DNA of 64,000 bases from Adiantum capillus-veneris (taxonomy: Eukaryota > Streptophyta > Polypodiopsida > Polypodiales > Pteridaceae): NCBI GenBank assembly GCA_014529385.2, contig CM043945.1:93996612-94060611 (forward strand), read 5' to 3'. Below the pieces are notes generated by a model, which was not told the origin of the DNA, searched no databases, and worked only from the letters and a program-made list of their open reading frames with translations. Each line of letters opens with the position of its first letter. The first letter of the stretch is position 1. A program made the translations under genes and the position numbers. Positions 32,909-45,386 of this stretch are shown here, one piece after another.

Positions 32909-33005
32909 CACGCCGGCATGCACCCTTGAAGGCAATTAGATGGCAGGTAGGTGTTGCAATAGAAACACTGCCAAATACAAACCGTCAAGGATGAGAGCCC
33001 CCCCC

Positions 33006-33073
<68 letters not shown>

Positions 33074-33840
33074 GTTTTGCAACCTAGAATTGCTTCCGCA
33101 CATTCTTTGCAAAAAAAAAAAAGTCAATACTAGATTCTACTTACAAATTACACTCTTACAACCTGCAACTACCTTGTTTGGTGCACACATCTCTTATGAG
33201 TGCCTCCAAGTTTAATAAGGAGCCTCATAGCCCTGTGCTTTTTTTGTCTCTTTTTGAATCCCATAGGAAGGTGAGTAAAGTGGTCAATGCGTCATCTAAG
33301 ATTTCGAGTGGAATTCCAAAGACGCGTGTAATTTCCTACAACTCGATCGATGCTTCCGTTATCATTGTCAAGCTTCACCTTCTTCTCTAAAAGTTTCTTC
33401 CTTAATTTTGCTATTTGCACCGTGAATTTCTCCTTTGCAACCAGGCTGATGCCCGAAGTTGTTCCTTTTTAGCTAAGCTTGCAAATTGTAGCATGTCTAG
33501 TTTTGTTTGGATCTGATTACGTGTCAAGAGCTCTTGCAAGTACAAAGTGTAAAGCCTCTGGTAATATCATAATAATTCGTGGGTAGTCATCTCCCAAAAA
33601 GCGTAAGAGCTGCATGATGTTGCAAAATGGTGTAGGTGCACGTGTCTAATGATCAAGGGGGTGAATTGATCCATCCATCCAAAGGTCAATGGATTTCCTC
33701 CCTTGAAATCATAGCATGTCCATTGGAATAGAACCACTCTCTTGATTTATTTGCAAAGCTGAATACTCTTGCTCCAAATCACCATGTAATTTGAACTTTG
33801 AAGGCTTGTTGGTGATGTCTCACATAGCCATTATAGTTGG
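31997..33840. other. Unassigned stretch with small tandem duplications and (CT)n/(GT)n
   Basis: An 81-bp near-duplicate (GTTCAACTCTCSTCRTYGGA to GGTCTCTTGGGATAGT) starts at 32020 and 32101. A partial ~140-bp duplicate around GCACCCTTGAAGG lies at about 32779 and 32920. (CT)n lies at about 32869-32904 and (GT)n at about 33009-33070. No reading frame outside these simple repeats looks coding. Confidence 0.7.
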
Positions 33841-33960
33841 AGATGGAGATGGAGATAAAGATGGAAATGGAGATGAAGATGAAGGTGCAGGTGGAATTGG
33901 AGATGGAGATGGATCTGAAGATTGAGGTGGAGATGCCAATGGAGATGGAGCTTGCAAGAA
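33840..33960. repeat. GGAGAT-type hexamer minisatellite
   Basis: Imperfect run of GGAGATGGAGATGGAGAT and variants. The translations on both strands are low complexity and not evidence of a gene. Confidence 0.8.
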
Positions 33961-34384
33961 TGTGCAGGTCTACAACAATGCACATTAGAGAGAGAAAGAG
34001 CTATGGTGAGATAGTACAAGAGAGAGTGAGGGGGTGGAGTGAGAGAGGGGGTAGAGAAGCTTCAAATCTACAAGCTATGGCTTCTAGAGAGGGAAAAAGA
34101 AGCCTAAACCCAAGCATAACCCTCCAAACTGGTTTTAGAGAGAGTGTGTAGAGACAGAAGCGTATTTGCAGCACCTCCAAAAGGGGGGAGGAAAAAATGA
34201 CAAAAATTTTCAATTTCAAAAGTGGGCAAGTGGTATGTGGGGTTGCACTAACCACAAAAAAACTGAGAGGATCTAGTGACTAGATATGATTGAGACCTAT
34301 TTTCTTTTTAGATGAAATGCAAGTATGTACTATGCCATTAGCTTGGTCAAACCTTCATTAGCATTTTAGGCACTTCAGTAAGTG

Positions 34385-34680
34385 TCCAATTTAAAGGGTT
34401 AAAGAAGACCCCAAACAAGTCCTAATGCTTTCTTGCTCTTCACGTTGGCCAAATGCATCATATCTTCATAGGTATCTGCATCAAAATCAACCATTTCCCT
34501 AGTCTTTGGATGCAAGCACCTAAGAAACTGTGATAGCTCCAGGTATTGGTTTCCTCTAACACCAGTAGCAATCTCTAATTGTCTCCAATAGGTTTCAAAC
34601 TACTCAAGAAAGATTGAAAACTCTTTACTTACAACTTGGCATACCGCCTTCAACTTTGTTGGACCCAAACTTTACCACAT
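34385..34680 (-). pseudogene. Capsid-like protein fragment, minus strand
   Basis: One minus-strand frame with two in-frame TAA/TAG codons reads TKLKAVCQVVSKEFSIFLE, a stop, FETYWRQLEIATGVRGNQYL, ELSQFLRCLHPKTREMVDF and DADTYEDMMHLANVKSKKA. The amphipathic, Trp-containing pattern resembles retrotransposon capsid domains. It could also be an exon of a host gene. It is flanked by simple DNA, with no other retroelement parts on the same strand nearby except the frame at 35188-35415. Confidence 0.35.
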
Positions 34681-34999
34681 CTTGAATCATAAACCTACCA
34701 CCATGGAGAAATCAAAGTGCTCCTTAATGGGGGCACTACAAGATGGAAATGGGGATAGGGGAACACACCTGAAACACAAACAAACACCTCTTTATAGCCC
34801 AGGATATACAAAACACCCCAATCCACTAGAGTTCACCTTCAAACTCGACAAAATCTGCAAGAAAAACACCATATGCACTCAACCATATGCACACACTTGA
34901 TACCATACACCAAACAATCCTGATCAATCCGCCATGCCTGATTCACTGCCTTCACCACACACACATAGACTCTCTCAAAATCTCTTTGCAAAACAGACC

Positions 35000-35001
<2 letters not shown>

Positions 35002-35036
<35 letters not shown>
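35002..35036. repeat. G35 homopolymer
   Basis: Uninterrupted run of 35 G on the plus strand. Runs this long are rare and their length in an assembly is uncertain. Confidence 0.9.
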
Positions 35037-35039
<3 letters not shown>

Positions 35040-35187
35040 CTACTGACACACACCTGAAAACATACATACACAAACAAAGAAGACAAGGGAGTATCAACAC
35101 AAAATACACGGCAATGATGGATTCCCTTCACAAAAAACAACCATTTACAATAGGCTCCAATCCAACACACACATCGACGAGCTCATA

Positions 35188-35415
35188 TCACAATCTACAA
35201 CCCTCTCGGCTCCGCATCAGCTTCATTACAGTTTGCGGTTTGGTCCAATGGTGTGGATCATACTTATGTTCCATAGCATCCATTGGATGAACCTTTCCTA
35301 AGGTTGGTGGAAACTCAAGCACCATGCTACCATTGTACACCTTTGGTATTTTCAACACTTGTTTGATTTCCATTGTCTTAGAAAGAAGCTTTGTCAAAGT
35401 GTTGGGCTTCATCAT
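35188..35415 (-). other. Possible coding fragment, minus strand, 75 codons
   Basis: Reads MMKPNTLTKLLSKTMEIKQV, LKIPKVYNGSMVLEFPPTLG and KVHPMDAMEHKYDPHHWTKP. Composition is protein-like and not repetitive. No family recognised. It lies upstream of the capsid-like fragment on the same strand, so both may derive from one lost gene. Confidence 0.25.
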
Positions 35416-35887
35416 TGCATTAAAGATGACAAAATACTATTTGTACTCCTTATCTCAATAGAGTTTTGCAATGCTTGCTCTCCAAAAAGTTGTTCCTTTT
35501 TTGGACTAGTAAGTTCTATGTAGGGAGCATCCACAAATGGAGCAGCCATGCACTAGAATTTGAGACCGTGTCATCTTGGACTAGCACCATGAACTTTGTA
35601 GAAAGAGATTAGTCCAAAACATAAAACTCCTGTCCCAAGTGATGTTTTGTCCTGTCCATTGACATTATCAACTATTCACTTTCAACCGTGATAATTGCAT
35701 GAAAAAAAAAAAATTTTGTGGTGAATTATGCTCTTGTAGATATTTAACCCCAAAGATAATTTTCCCATTGATAAAGGGAAAAGCAATTTCAAAAAAAGGG
35801 AAGACTATAGTGCATGACATGATACTTGAGTAGAAATCTCTTGCAAGAAATTGAAAAGATGAGAGTGAAATAGTTTAGTACCTTATT

Positions 35888-35888
35888 T

Positions 35889-35941
<53 letters not shown>

Positions 35942-36111
35942 CAGTGTGTGTGTGTGTGTGTGTGTGTGAATCTCTCTTTCTCTCAGTGTGAACCGCCCCC
36001 ATCCCCCCTCTCCCACACACTCTCTCTCTTTCCCCATATAAACCGTCCCCAATACTCCCACTCTCTATCTCCCCTTGTGTGGACTAACCCCATCCCCCCC
36101 CCCTCTCTCTC

Positions 36112-36178
<67 letters not shown>

Positions 36179-36275
36179 TCGTGTGTGCAAAGCCCCACAC
36201 CCCCCTCTCTCTCTGTCTCCCCCCCGTGTGATTCACACAGCCAGATCCCCACGTACCTATTGCCCCCCCCCCCCC

Positions 36276-36326
<51 letters not shown>

Positions 36327-36408
36327 GTGAAAAGCCCCCATCTCCCCCCCTCTTAGTACCTCTCTCCCCATGTGGACTGCCCCATCCTCCTCTCTCTTTC
36401 TCTCCCCA

Positions 36409-36467
<59 letters not shown>

Positions 36468-36490
36468 CTCTTTCCCTGTGTGATCCGGCC

Positions 36491-36547
<57 letters not shown>

Positions 36548-36560
36548 AGGGGGGAGGGGC
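35888..36560. repeat. Compound microsatellite block (CT)n, (GT)n, C-runs
   Basis: Successive (CT)n tracts (about 35891-35938, 36104-36172, 36285-36324, 36411-36453), a C24 run at about 36263-36286 and (GT)n at about 36493-36546. Short CCCC-rich spacers such as CCGCCCCCATCCCCCC separate them. Pyrimidines dominate the plus strand. Long frames here are artefacts of the repeats. Confidence 0.92.
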
Positions 36561-37240
36561 GTAGGGGGCGTCTAAGGGGGGCGGGGATAGTCAACAAGGA
36601 GCTCAGGGGGATGCACAAGTTCAAGGGAGATAGGGGCAAAAGATGCACGGGGAGGGGGGAAGGGGTGACAAGGGCGGCGGCAAGAATGGGGAGGCAACGG
36701 ACGGCATGAGACGGGGCATGCAAAAAGGAAAACATAGGGGCGTGGAGATTGACGGGTTGACAGGGGATGAGAGGGGGCCACTACTGCTGTCCACGTGGAT
36801 TGGGGTTTACCTACAATCCACATGCAGTGCCACATGGACAACATTGATCCTCATGCCACTACACCCACCGCGTCCCCACCCATCCCCGCACCCGGACCCT
36901 ATCCCTCAGGTCCCCGCCCTTGCGCCCTGCATCTGCCCTACTGCCCTGCACCTGGCCTCGTGCCCAACTGTCCTTGTCCCCTTGCGTCCCCCGATGCCCC
37001 CTCCTACCCTACGTCCAGCTGCCTCCCCCCCCCTTCCTCCCTCGTGCCCGCTGGCCTCCCGTCCGCTTTCCTCCTTCGCCCCCATATGCGTGCACTTTGT
37101 TGTCCCTCCTCTCACGCCCTCCTTGCTTCCAGCTGCCCCCGTCCCCTCATAGTCTCCCTGTCCCCTCCTACCCTATGTCCCCACCTACACCCGCCCCTTC
37201 GGGCCCCTCGCCCCTTGCGACCCCCCCCCCCCCTCTCTCC
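36561..37240. other. GC-rich, strand-asymmetric stretch
   Basis: 36545-36790 is G-rich (GGGGGGAGGGGTGAC...), and 36850-37235 is C-rich with repeated TGCCCC, CCCTCC and GCCCC words. Frames through it give only Pro/Ser-rich low-complexity peptides on one strand and Gly/Arg-rich on the other. No gene is called. Confidence 0.6.
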
Positions 37241-37532
37241 CAAATGCCTATAAAAGCTTACTGGTGGACTCTTTATTTTTCTTGTAGTTCTAGTCTTCCT
37301 TAAGTCGCACTAGTGATCTTTATCTTTTAGAAAAGTGAAATAAATTTTTTCATTCCTGTATACCTTTCCAAACCTTCTACTCCCACTCTCTTCTATTTCA
37401 TTTCTCTTAAACCTTATTTCCACACCTCCAAACCTCTCGTATGAATTTCACCTTTCACATTTCATTATTTCTCTTAAACCTTCTTTCCACACCTTTAAAC
37501 CTCTCATATTACTTTTACCTTTCATTAGTTCT

Positions 37533-37994
37533 TTGAAAATCATAAACACCATAATTAACAAACAAGATGCCACTTTTAACAAGAAAAGAGTCCAAAGACG
37601 TGAACCATCGAGAAGAGATGATGATTCAAATTACCCAAGAAGAAATCCTTTGCACACCACTCAAGAGGGTGGTTCCCTAGTTAGAGCGTCCATTTTGATG
37701 ACGATGCAAGTGCCTCCTTCGACGAGTGCAATCATGTGGACGACCATCCTTGCAGAAAACACTGGTAATAATCCTCTTACCAATTTATTTGGATTCGTGG
37801 TTGATAGCCACATCACATCTTGTTGGATTGATGCACATGTTGTGCCATACAAGAACTTGTTCCCTCACGTCTCCTTTTGCCGTGTTTTGGCCAACCTGGA
37901 CAATAGAACAAATGATGATTGTGTGGTTGAACTAACAACCTATGATAGCCAAAAGAAATTACTAGTTTACGATGGCTTGCTTCATGCTGTGTAA
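37533..37994 (+). other. Unidentified ORF, 153 codons
   Basis: Reads MKIINTIINKQDATFNKKRV and later LANLDNRTNDDCVVELTTYD. Basic at the start, mixed later. No domain is recognised and no retroelement motif is seen. The stretch from about 37907 (AATGATGATTGTGTG...) to the stop is followed by a diverged direct copy at 37995-38075, so the 3' end of this frame was tandemly duplicated. It ends about 110 bp before element D and could be a remnant of any gene. Confidence 0.3.
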
Positions 37995-38106
37995 ATGATG
38001 ATTGTGTGATTGAACTAACCACCTCTATAGACAAAAGAGGTTACCAGCGCATGATGGCTTGCTTCATAGTGTCCAAAGCTTTTCCCGGACAAGATCCTAT
38101 ACCATT

Positions 38107-39675
38107 TGTCATAATAATCAATATCTAATTCTCTTAAATGATTTTCTCATGTTAAACTGATCATTTAATATGGAGAAGTTCTAGGGGAGAAAAAGCTAGA
38201 ATATTGGTAAGCTAGCACGCCGGCCACTATAGGGATCCAAAGGGGGGGCCATCTGCAAAAGAGCCATGTGCAAAAATGGGCAAAAAAGACCCTAAGGTTC
38301 AGCCCATTAAGACTTCCAAAATGCTAAGGTTCCAAAATTCAAAGGTTGTGTCCAAAGGTCATCCATGGGGGGGAATTGGATGCTTTGTGTGTGACCCAAA
38401 AAGTCTTTACAAATCCGTACATAGGAGGGGGCGAGCCTTGGGAGTAGGGGATGAGAGAGAAAGTCACACACACACACACACACAAGCTCCCTTTACACAA
38501 AGGGAATGAGGGACACATGTCAGCTCCCTAGCCCAGATGCCCACAAGGTGTACCCAATTCCTATTGGATGGCCTTGGAGGTGGACCAATGAGAATTAGGC
38601 TAGAGTAAATCTAGTTTAATTAATTTAAAAACACTTAATAAAAGAACCAATGAGAATTAAGTCCTCTAGAAGACTATTGGACAGTCTCCCAAGGAGTCCA
38701 ATGAGCATTCAGCAGCCCAACGGCTTGCCTGATTCTTATTGGCTAGGAGGCAAAGGGGTCGAATGAGAGTTTAGTTAAATTATTAAATTACCTAAAGCTC
38801 TCACAAAAGGGGAAAGGGGGACACATGTCAGAAGGCTATCACTTATGCTGCTTAATAATCATTGGCTTGACTTGGGGAGAGCCAATAAGGGCTCAGCAAG
38901 AGCAAATAGCAAGAGGGCTCGCCCAAGAGAGAGAGGGGGCTGATTTTTGCAAGGCATTATCACACACACACTCACACATAGTCTATGTGTGAAGCAAAGA
39001 AGACTATCTCTTCCCAAGCTTTAATGGAGAGCTCATCACCTACTCCAAGCTTGTGAGATAGAAGCCTACATTGACACACTCTAGGCATGTGGATGAAAAT
39101 CCAACCAAGAGCCAAGCTTCAATGCATGCTCATATCCTCTACCATGCTAATTACTAAGCTAAGCTATGCTAATATGAGTGATTATGTGAGGAGATGTACA
39201 TCTTTCTCGTAAGATACTCCTTCTTTCTCTCAATCTACTCTCATACCCTGCTAGCTCTCCCCATCTTCGAAGGTGTGTGAGGTCTTGGGTCTGAGAACAG
39301 GGATAATTAATGTTGTGTTTGCTAAGTGTTATGCTTAGTGCATGAATTTTTCATCTTCATTGCACTAACTAGTCTTGAAGGAACACAAAGAATTGTATTG
39401 TACAATGTCTCTCTCGATGGGAGAAACCATAATACAAAGCCTTTTGGAGGGGGGATCGGCTCCATGCCAATCCGGTCCTCAACTGTTGTCAATAGCTTAA
39501 TTTCTCTCTCTTTTGAAAGTATAGTTTATGCTATCTAACTAGGTGGTATGCTTTTTGTTGCTCTCTCCACCCAAGCACTCTTGTAATTCTCATTAGGAAT
39601 CTATTCTAATGAAATACCCACTATGTTCATGCTAATTTCCGCTACACACAAGTTTTTAGGCCATTAAATGTTACA
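38107..39675 (+). repeat. Element D left LTR
   Basis: 1569 bp, TGTCATAATAATCAATATC ... TTAAATGTTACA. Matches the partial right LTR and the solo LTR at 53523-55102. It has a (CA)n tract at about 38465-38484. Confidence 0.92.
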
Positions 39676-39676
39676 T

Positions 39677-39694
39677 TGGTATCAAAGCACAAGG
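39677..39694 (+). promoter_or_regulatory. Primer binding site of element D
   Basis: TGGTATCAAAGCACAAGG matches the initiator tRNA-Met complement TGGTATCAGAGC in 11 of 12 bases. Confidence 0.8.
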
Positions 39695-40091
39695 TTTCTC
39701 TTTTCTTGCTCAAGAAAGGAGGTCCTCAAGCTAGCTATAAATGGTTGGTATTATTAATTGCCTGTGAGTAAGTAGAATAGGGATTTTTCAGCCTTGCAGT
39801 GCACCTGCCTTTATGCAGTTAACGGGGCATCACCGTCGAGAGCTATGGTCTTAATAGTGGAGTCCTACGGGGCTTGCCTATGGCTAACCACTATTGAGCT
39901 ATTAGAAGCTTGACAGGAGCCGGTGTTGTTTTGGTGTTGAAAGACCCTCTCTTCTATTCCTTGCAATTAATGGTATTCGAGCCACGGGTACAGTAGCTTG
40001 AGTGCTTTTTCTAAAGGGGTAAAGAGGAGTAGCAACTAGGGATTGAAGTGCCAAAGTACACCTAAAAAGTTTACACCTAAAAGTTGTTAGA

Positions 40092-41130
40092 ATGGCTGAC
40101 AATAGTAAAGAGAGTGAAATTAATGTTGATAGCTTTGATTTTGCTAATGAGCAAGCTACTAATGATGCTCCGATGCTTATTAACTATCTTGTTTTTAGGC
40201 TTCAACAAGCCATGGGCAATCCATCTCTCAAAAGTGAAGTGCAACGGCAGCTCCGTGCTCATGGTATTCTCCAAGCTCATCACCATGACGAGAGAACACA
40301 TAGGAAACCTCCTTGTGAGACTCCCAAAAGAGGTCTCTCTCCGATTCGGGAAGAAGAAGAGAATCCATATGAAGGGCTCAAGAATTTACTTCTTGATGAT
40401 GCATCTCCTTCCCAAAGGAGAACTCAAGAGCCTCCACCGAAGGAACAAGAAAGCAGTGAGTCTCCCGTCACCTCAACAGAGATGGCTCCACGAAGACGGC
40501 GGGCTAAACGCTCTCCATCACCACCAAAGCGGAGAAGACCATCACACCCTTCTCCACATCATAATTCAAAGAGGGATGATAAAAAGCAAGAGAAGAAAAA
40601 GGCAAGAAAGAGGACACCCTCTTCTCCATCTTCTTCATCCTCTTCCTCTTATGAAAGTGATGGTGAAGACGACAAAAATCAAGACAAGAAAACGGCAAGA
40701 AAGAGATCACCCTCTTCTCCACCTTCTTCAAATTCTTCACCTTCTGAAGAAAGTGATTGTGCAACCTTTGAACCATCAAAAAGAAGAGGCCATAGGAAAT
40801 CCTATGCCGCATGGAAGAGGTCATCCAAGCTAAAGAATTTCAAAGAGGGAGGGAAGAGAATCTCTTTCCTTACCTATGATGGTACCTTTGGTGCTACGGA
40901 CAAAGTCTTGGCCTTTATCCAATAGTTCGATGCGGCGTTTGGAGATGAGGGCTTCACAGAGTCCTCTAAGCTACGCCATGTAGCTATGCACTTTCAAAAG
41001 TCCGCCAGGCAATGGTGGTCTAGCCTATGAGCCAATGGTGAAGCTCCACGAACATGGAAAACTTTAAGAGATTCCATTATGAAGCAGTTTTTGGCCACCG
41101 ATGCCAAAGACAAAGTACTCACCGATGGCG
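40092..41130 (+). pseudogene. Element D gag, first part
   Basis: Starts MADNSKESEINVDSFDF. It has a Ser/Arg/Lys-rich low-complexity segment (about 40480-40760, RKRTPSSPSSSSSSS and a related copy RKRSPSSPPSSNSSPSEES, a clear internal duplication). A capsid-like part then reads FLTYDGTFGATDKVLAFI, stop TAG (40923), FDAAFGDEGF, RQWWSSL, stop TGA (41028), and a frameshift near 41130 that links to the next frame. Non-functional. Confidence 0.8.
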
Positions 41131-42043
41131 AAGCTTAAAGCTCTCTCCCTATGAATCCATCCACAAATATGTAGACAGGTTTTGGGACTTACAACTCAAA
41201 GCCACTGTCTTAAAAAAGTTGGATTTTGGAGAGCAAAAGCAACAATTTTTTGTGGGCTTAACCGAAGAAATGGCGGAGTATGTCGACTCCCAAAGGCCAC
41301 GTACCATATTGGTGGTAATACACCATACTATGGTGGCCTCTCGAATCAATTTCCAAACGGGCGCTAAAAGAAATAATAAGCCCACGAAAAACAAGGGTTC
41401 CAAAGAGCCTAAGGGGAAGTACAATGTCCAAAAGTCTCCTAAGGGCAACTCCAACAAAGCTAAAGAGAAGGGAGTTTACAAAGGTAAAAATAAACTCTCT
41501 CCTGAAGAGCTTGAGCGTTATCGCAAGGATAACCGGTGTTTCAAGTGCAGCGAACAAGGGCATGTGTACCGCGCTTGTCCCCAAAAGAAAAACCGCCAAG
41601 ATTCTCCTAGAGCTTCCTTGGTTGAAATCCAAGAGGAGGAGACTAACCAAACTCACCATAAAGTATCTCCTCTATGCCATGCTTGGGGAAAGGTAAGAGA
41701 ACATGATGCTTTTATTCTCTTTGACCCTGGTTCTACTCACAATTTTACATCTATAGAGTTGTCCACCAAGCTAGGCATACAAGCTTACGAGATGGGAGAT
41801 GTCCTACCCGCAGACAGTGCCTTCAAGGGGCAAGAAGCTTCAGTCACTCCCTTAATTGGGAAATTGAGGCTTCATGTCCAAGTCTATGTGGACAAAGAGG
41901 AATTCTTTATCTCTCCTCTCAAGCATGAGGATGTAATCCTAGGGGCACCATGGTTTGACCGTCTGGCTGCCAATGTTAAATTTTTTGAAAGGAGAATCTC
42001 CTTTAAGTTCAGGGAAAAAGACATGTATATAGATGCTAAGTAA
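41054..42043 (+). pseudogene. Element D gag end and protease
   Basis: From the frameshift near 41130 it reads WRSLKLSPYESIHKYVDRFW, a basic linker, a zinc knuckle CFKCSEQGHVYRAC at about 41539-41580, then a retropepsin FDPGSTHNFTSIELSTKLG (about 41720-41780) ending DVILGAPWFDRL. The protease active site reads D-P-G where D-S-G is usual, a likely inactivating change. It ends in TAA at 42041, in frame with RT. Confidence 0.85.
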
Positions 42044-44137
42044 ATGGGTAATACTATCCCCATTGTACATACACCAGCTTTCAACAAGTCAATAAAGAGC
42101 TCTATTTCCGTGTACATGATTTTTGTTAAAGATTCTCAAAATGAACCTAATGCTTTAGCAAAAGAAAATAAAAGAAATCAAAAGGAATTAGAGTTATCCA
42201 ATTTTCTCAAGGGGTTTCAAGATGTTTTTATTGACGACATCCCTTGTGAGCTACCTCCTAAACGAGGTAATGATGACCATGCAATTGAACTTCTTCAAGG
42301 AAGTTCACCGCCTAACAAACCTCCTTATAGAGTTTCTCAAGCTCAACAAGAGGAGATTATGCGGCAAGTGCATGAGTTAGTTGAGAAGGGCATGGTTAGG
42401 CCTAGCTCATCTCCATTTTGCTCACCTGTGCTATTAGTGCAAAAGAAAGATGTCACATATCATATGTGTGTCGACTATCGAGCACTAAATAGGATCACTA
42501 TCAAGAATAAGTTTCCCATTCCACGGGTAGAAGACCTATTTGATAATCTACAAGGATCAACCTACTTCAGTAGGATTGACCTAAAAAGTGGCTATCATCA
42601 AATAAGGATAGTTGATCAAGACATTGTAAAGACCGCATTTCACACCACATTTGGTCTTTATGAATTCATTGTTATGCCTTTTGGCTTGACCAATGCACCA
42701 GCCACATTCAACCGCTTTATGGAGAAGCTGTTCAGGCCTCATCGAACCTTCACTGGAGTGTTCTTTGATGATATTATCATCTACTCTAATTCATAAGACG
42801 AACACAAGCAACACCTCCAGGTAATATTTCAAGTTTTAAGAGAGAATAAACTTTATGTTAATCGAAAGAAAAGTGAATTTTTCTTACAAGAGATTCAGTA
42901 TTTAGGTCACATTATCTCTCAAGATGGCATCCAAATGGATCCATCAAAGTTAGAGGTAATAAAAGGATGGCCTAAACCAAGGAATCTTCATGAACTAAGA
43001 AGCTTTATAGGTATGTGCGCATACTATAGACGCTTCATAGAAAAATTCTCACAAATTGCGGGACCATTACATGACCTAACAAAGAAAAGTGTTAGGTATA
43101 CATGGTCTGCTAAGGAGAACAATGCTTTAGAAAAGCTTATCTCTCAATCTGTGCTTACACTACTGGATCTCTCAAAACCTTTTGAGGTCCAATGTGATGC
43201 TTGTGGTGATTGCCTTGGAGCTCTTTTGCTCCAAGAAGGGCACACCATAGGCTATGAGAGTCGAAGGCTTGACCCTGTTGAGCAAGCTCTAGGCATATAT
43301 GAAAAGGAACTCCTTGCAGTTCTACATGCCTTAGACTCATGGAAGCACTATTTATTGGGGACTCCTTTCATTCTGCGAACGGATCACCAAAGTCTTAAGT
43401 ACTTCATGACGCAGACCAAGCTCTCCGACAAACAAATGAGGTGGGCAAATTTCCTTCCGCAATTTCATTTTCATATTGCTGACATTGCTGGCAAGCATAA
43501 TCAAGTAGCTGATGCACTCTCAAGACGGTCGAGAGTGAATACGGTTTGCATAGCACCTCACAATGATCTATCTTCAATGATAGATGAGTATACTATTGAT
43601 CCTGATTTTAGAGATGTGATTTCAGCCCTTGCATTAGGGAAGAAAAAAGAACCATTTACTTTACAAGATGGTTATCTTCTCTATGGCAATAGACTATGCG
43701 TTACTAACTCACTACGTGAGAAAGTAATGTATGAATCTCATGCTCCACCTTATGCGGGGCATAGAGGGATTCAGTCTACCTTAAAGGGAATTGAAACATA
43801 TTTCTATTGGCCTACCATGAAAGTGAACATACAAGAGTATGTTTCTAAATGTGTGGTATGCCAAAAGACAAAATTTGATAGAGGGAAGCAACTTGAATTG
43901 CTTCAACCCTTGCCAATCCCTAATTCACCATGGGAGAGAATATCCATGGATTTTATCTTTGGATTGCCTAAGTCTATCCATGGGAATACGGGAATATGGA
44001 CAATAGTAGACAGGTTCAGTAAACAAGCTCATTTTAGTACCTGTCAAAAAGACTATCAAAGCCCATCAAATGGCAACCCTCTTCATTTCACAAATTTTCA
44101 AGTACCATGGCTTGCCAATGTCCATAGTGTCGGATAG
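42044..44137 (+). pseudogene. Element D RT, RNase H and integrase N-terminal part
   Basis: Single frame with one TAA at 42794 right after the RT core. RT has [48 protein letters not shown] and the catalytic [10 protein letters not shown]. It continues through LGHIISQDGIQMDP and FIGMCAYYRRFI. RNase H follows (VQCDACGDCLGALLLQEG; RTDHQSLKYFMTQ). Integrase has an HHCC zinc site (HAPPYAGHRG ... CVVCQ) and its first catalytic Asp in SMDFIFGLP. A frameshift near 44040 breaks the integrase core. Confidence 0.92.
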
Positions 44138-44606
44138 AGATCCTAGAATGACCAGTAATTTCTGGAAGGGTCTCTTTGAGGATTTAGCGACAAGACTAAA
44201 CTTCTCTTCAGCCTATCATCCACAAACGGATGGCCAAAGTGAAATATCTAACCTAACCATTCTTGATCTACTAAAAGCCTATGTAACAGAAGTAGATCAA
44301 AGATCCCAATGGAAGAAGTACTTACCCTTAGTGGAGTATGCGTACAATAACACTGTACATACTTCCACGGGAAAGGCACCTTTCGAGGTAATTGAGGGGA
44401 GATCAAAAAGTCCCTTGCTACTTAAGGTACATGGGAAGATCTTCGCTGCAGATGAGTATAGCCGAGACCTACAAGAATATTTTCAAAAGATTAAGGATGC
44501 TATCTCTATCTCACAACAAAGGCAAAAGGTTGCTGCTGACAAGCACAGAAGAGCCCAAGTCTTTAAAGAAAATAATTGGGTCTTATTAAAGTTTCCCAAG
44601 GCTTGA
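44040..44606 (+). pseudogene. Element D integrase catalytic core, second part
   Basis: Frame beginning near the frameshift: KAHQMATLFISQIFKYHGLP, then IVSDRDPRMTSNFWKGL and HPQTDGQSEISNL, which hold the second Asp and the Glu of the DDE triad. Both residues are present. TGA at 44604 interrupts LLKFPKA-LRHTTGK. Confidence 0.9.
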
Positions 44607-45028
44607 TTAAGGCACACGACGGGCAAGAATCATACGGGCCACCAAAAGTACTATGCTAAACTAGCAAAAAGGTACTATGGTCCCTTCCAGATTCTTAGGC
44701 CAATCAATGAGTGGCCTGTCAACTCAAGTTGCCCAATCATTGGCTCATACACAATGATTTCCATGTGAGCCTATTAAAGCCTTACAAAGGAGAGCCACCT
44801 CAAGAACCAAATATTGAAGACCCACCGGAGATCGAGGACCAAGAGGAGGTGCTGCAGCCCGAGTCCATTCTCAGACATGAAGACAAGGTATTAAGAGGCG
44901 ATAAGACTATCCGACGATATCTTATTAAGTTTAAGAATTATCCTTTTGAAGATGCTAGATGGATGCAAGGCATACAATTAAAGGATAACCTAAACCTTGT
45001 CAATGCTTACAATGCTTCCCACCAGTAA
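44607..45028 (+). pseudogene. Element D integrase C-terminus and chromodomain
   Basis: YYAKLARRYYGPFQILRPIN, a frameshift near 44710, then QLKLPNHWLIHNDFHVSLLK. A chromodomain follows: ILRHEDKVLRGDKTIRRYLI, KFKNYPFEDARWMQG. Chromodomains in this position can steer integration to marked chromatin. Stop at 45026. Confidence 0.85.
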
Positions 45029-45370
45029 GAAAATGTACAGAATGTTAAAAATGAACAAAGTTTTTTTTGTCTTATAGGACTCTCTTTTTCTTTATTGTGC
45101 ACAAAAATGAAGTAGTATGCATGCTTAGATCAAGTTTGCGGAGACGACGTCTCCCAAAAACCAAGTAGAGCTTGTCACTCTACTATGAAAGACTGATAGG
45201 ATTAATGTGCAGACATGCTTGCTACAGCCTCAGGCTCTCAAGCGCCAAATGGACTAGTCATCCATTGTAGAATGATGTCATAGGGTAACATAGGGATCCT
45301 CTACCCGCTAAGAAAAGGACTCATGAATATGCTTTATCTTCTCTACACCATAGTCGAGGACGACTACGAT

Positions 45371-45386
45371 TTCAAGAGAGAGGTAA
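45371..45386 (+). promoter_or_regulatory. Polypurine tract of element D
   Basis: CAAGAGAGAGGTAA directly before the LTR start TGTCATAATAATC. Confidence 0.7.

Noticed and set aside
33779-34151. Met-Glu and His-Leu repeat frames on both strands
   Set aside because: Arise from the GGAGAT hexamer run; no other coding sign.
36075-37303. Several frames of 90-250 codons on both strands
   Set aside because: They are translations of (CT)n, (GT)n and C-rich DNA (Ser-Leu, Cys-Val and Pro runs), present in many frames at once.
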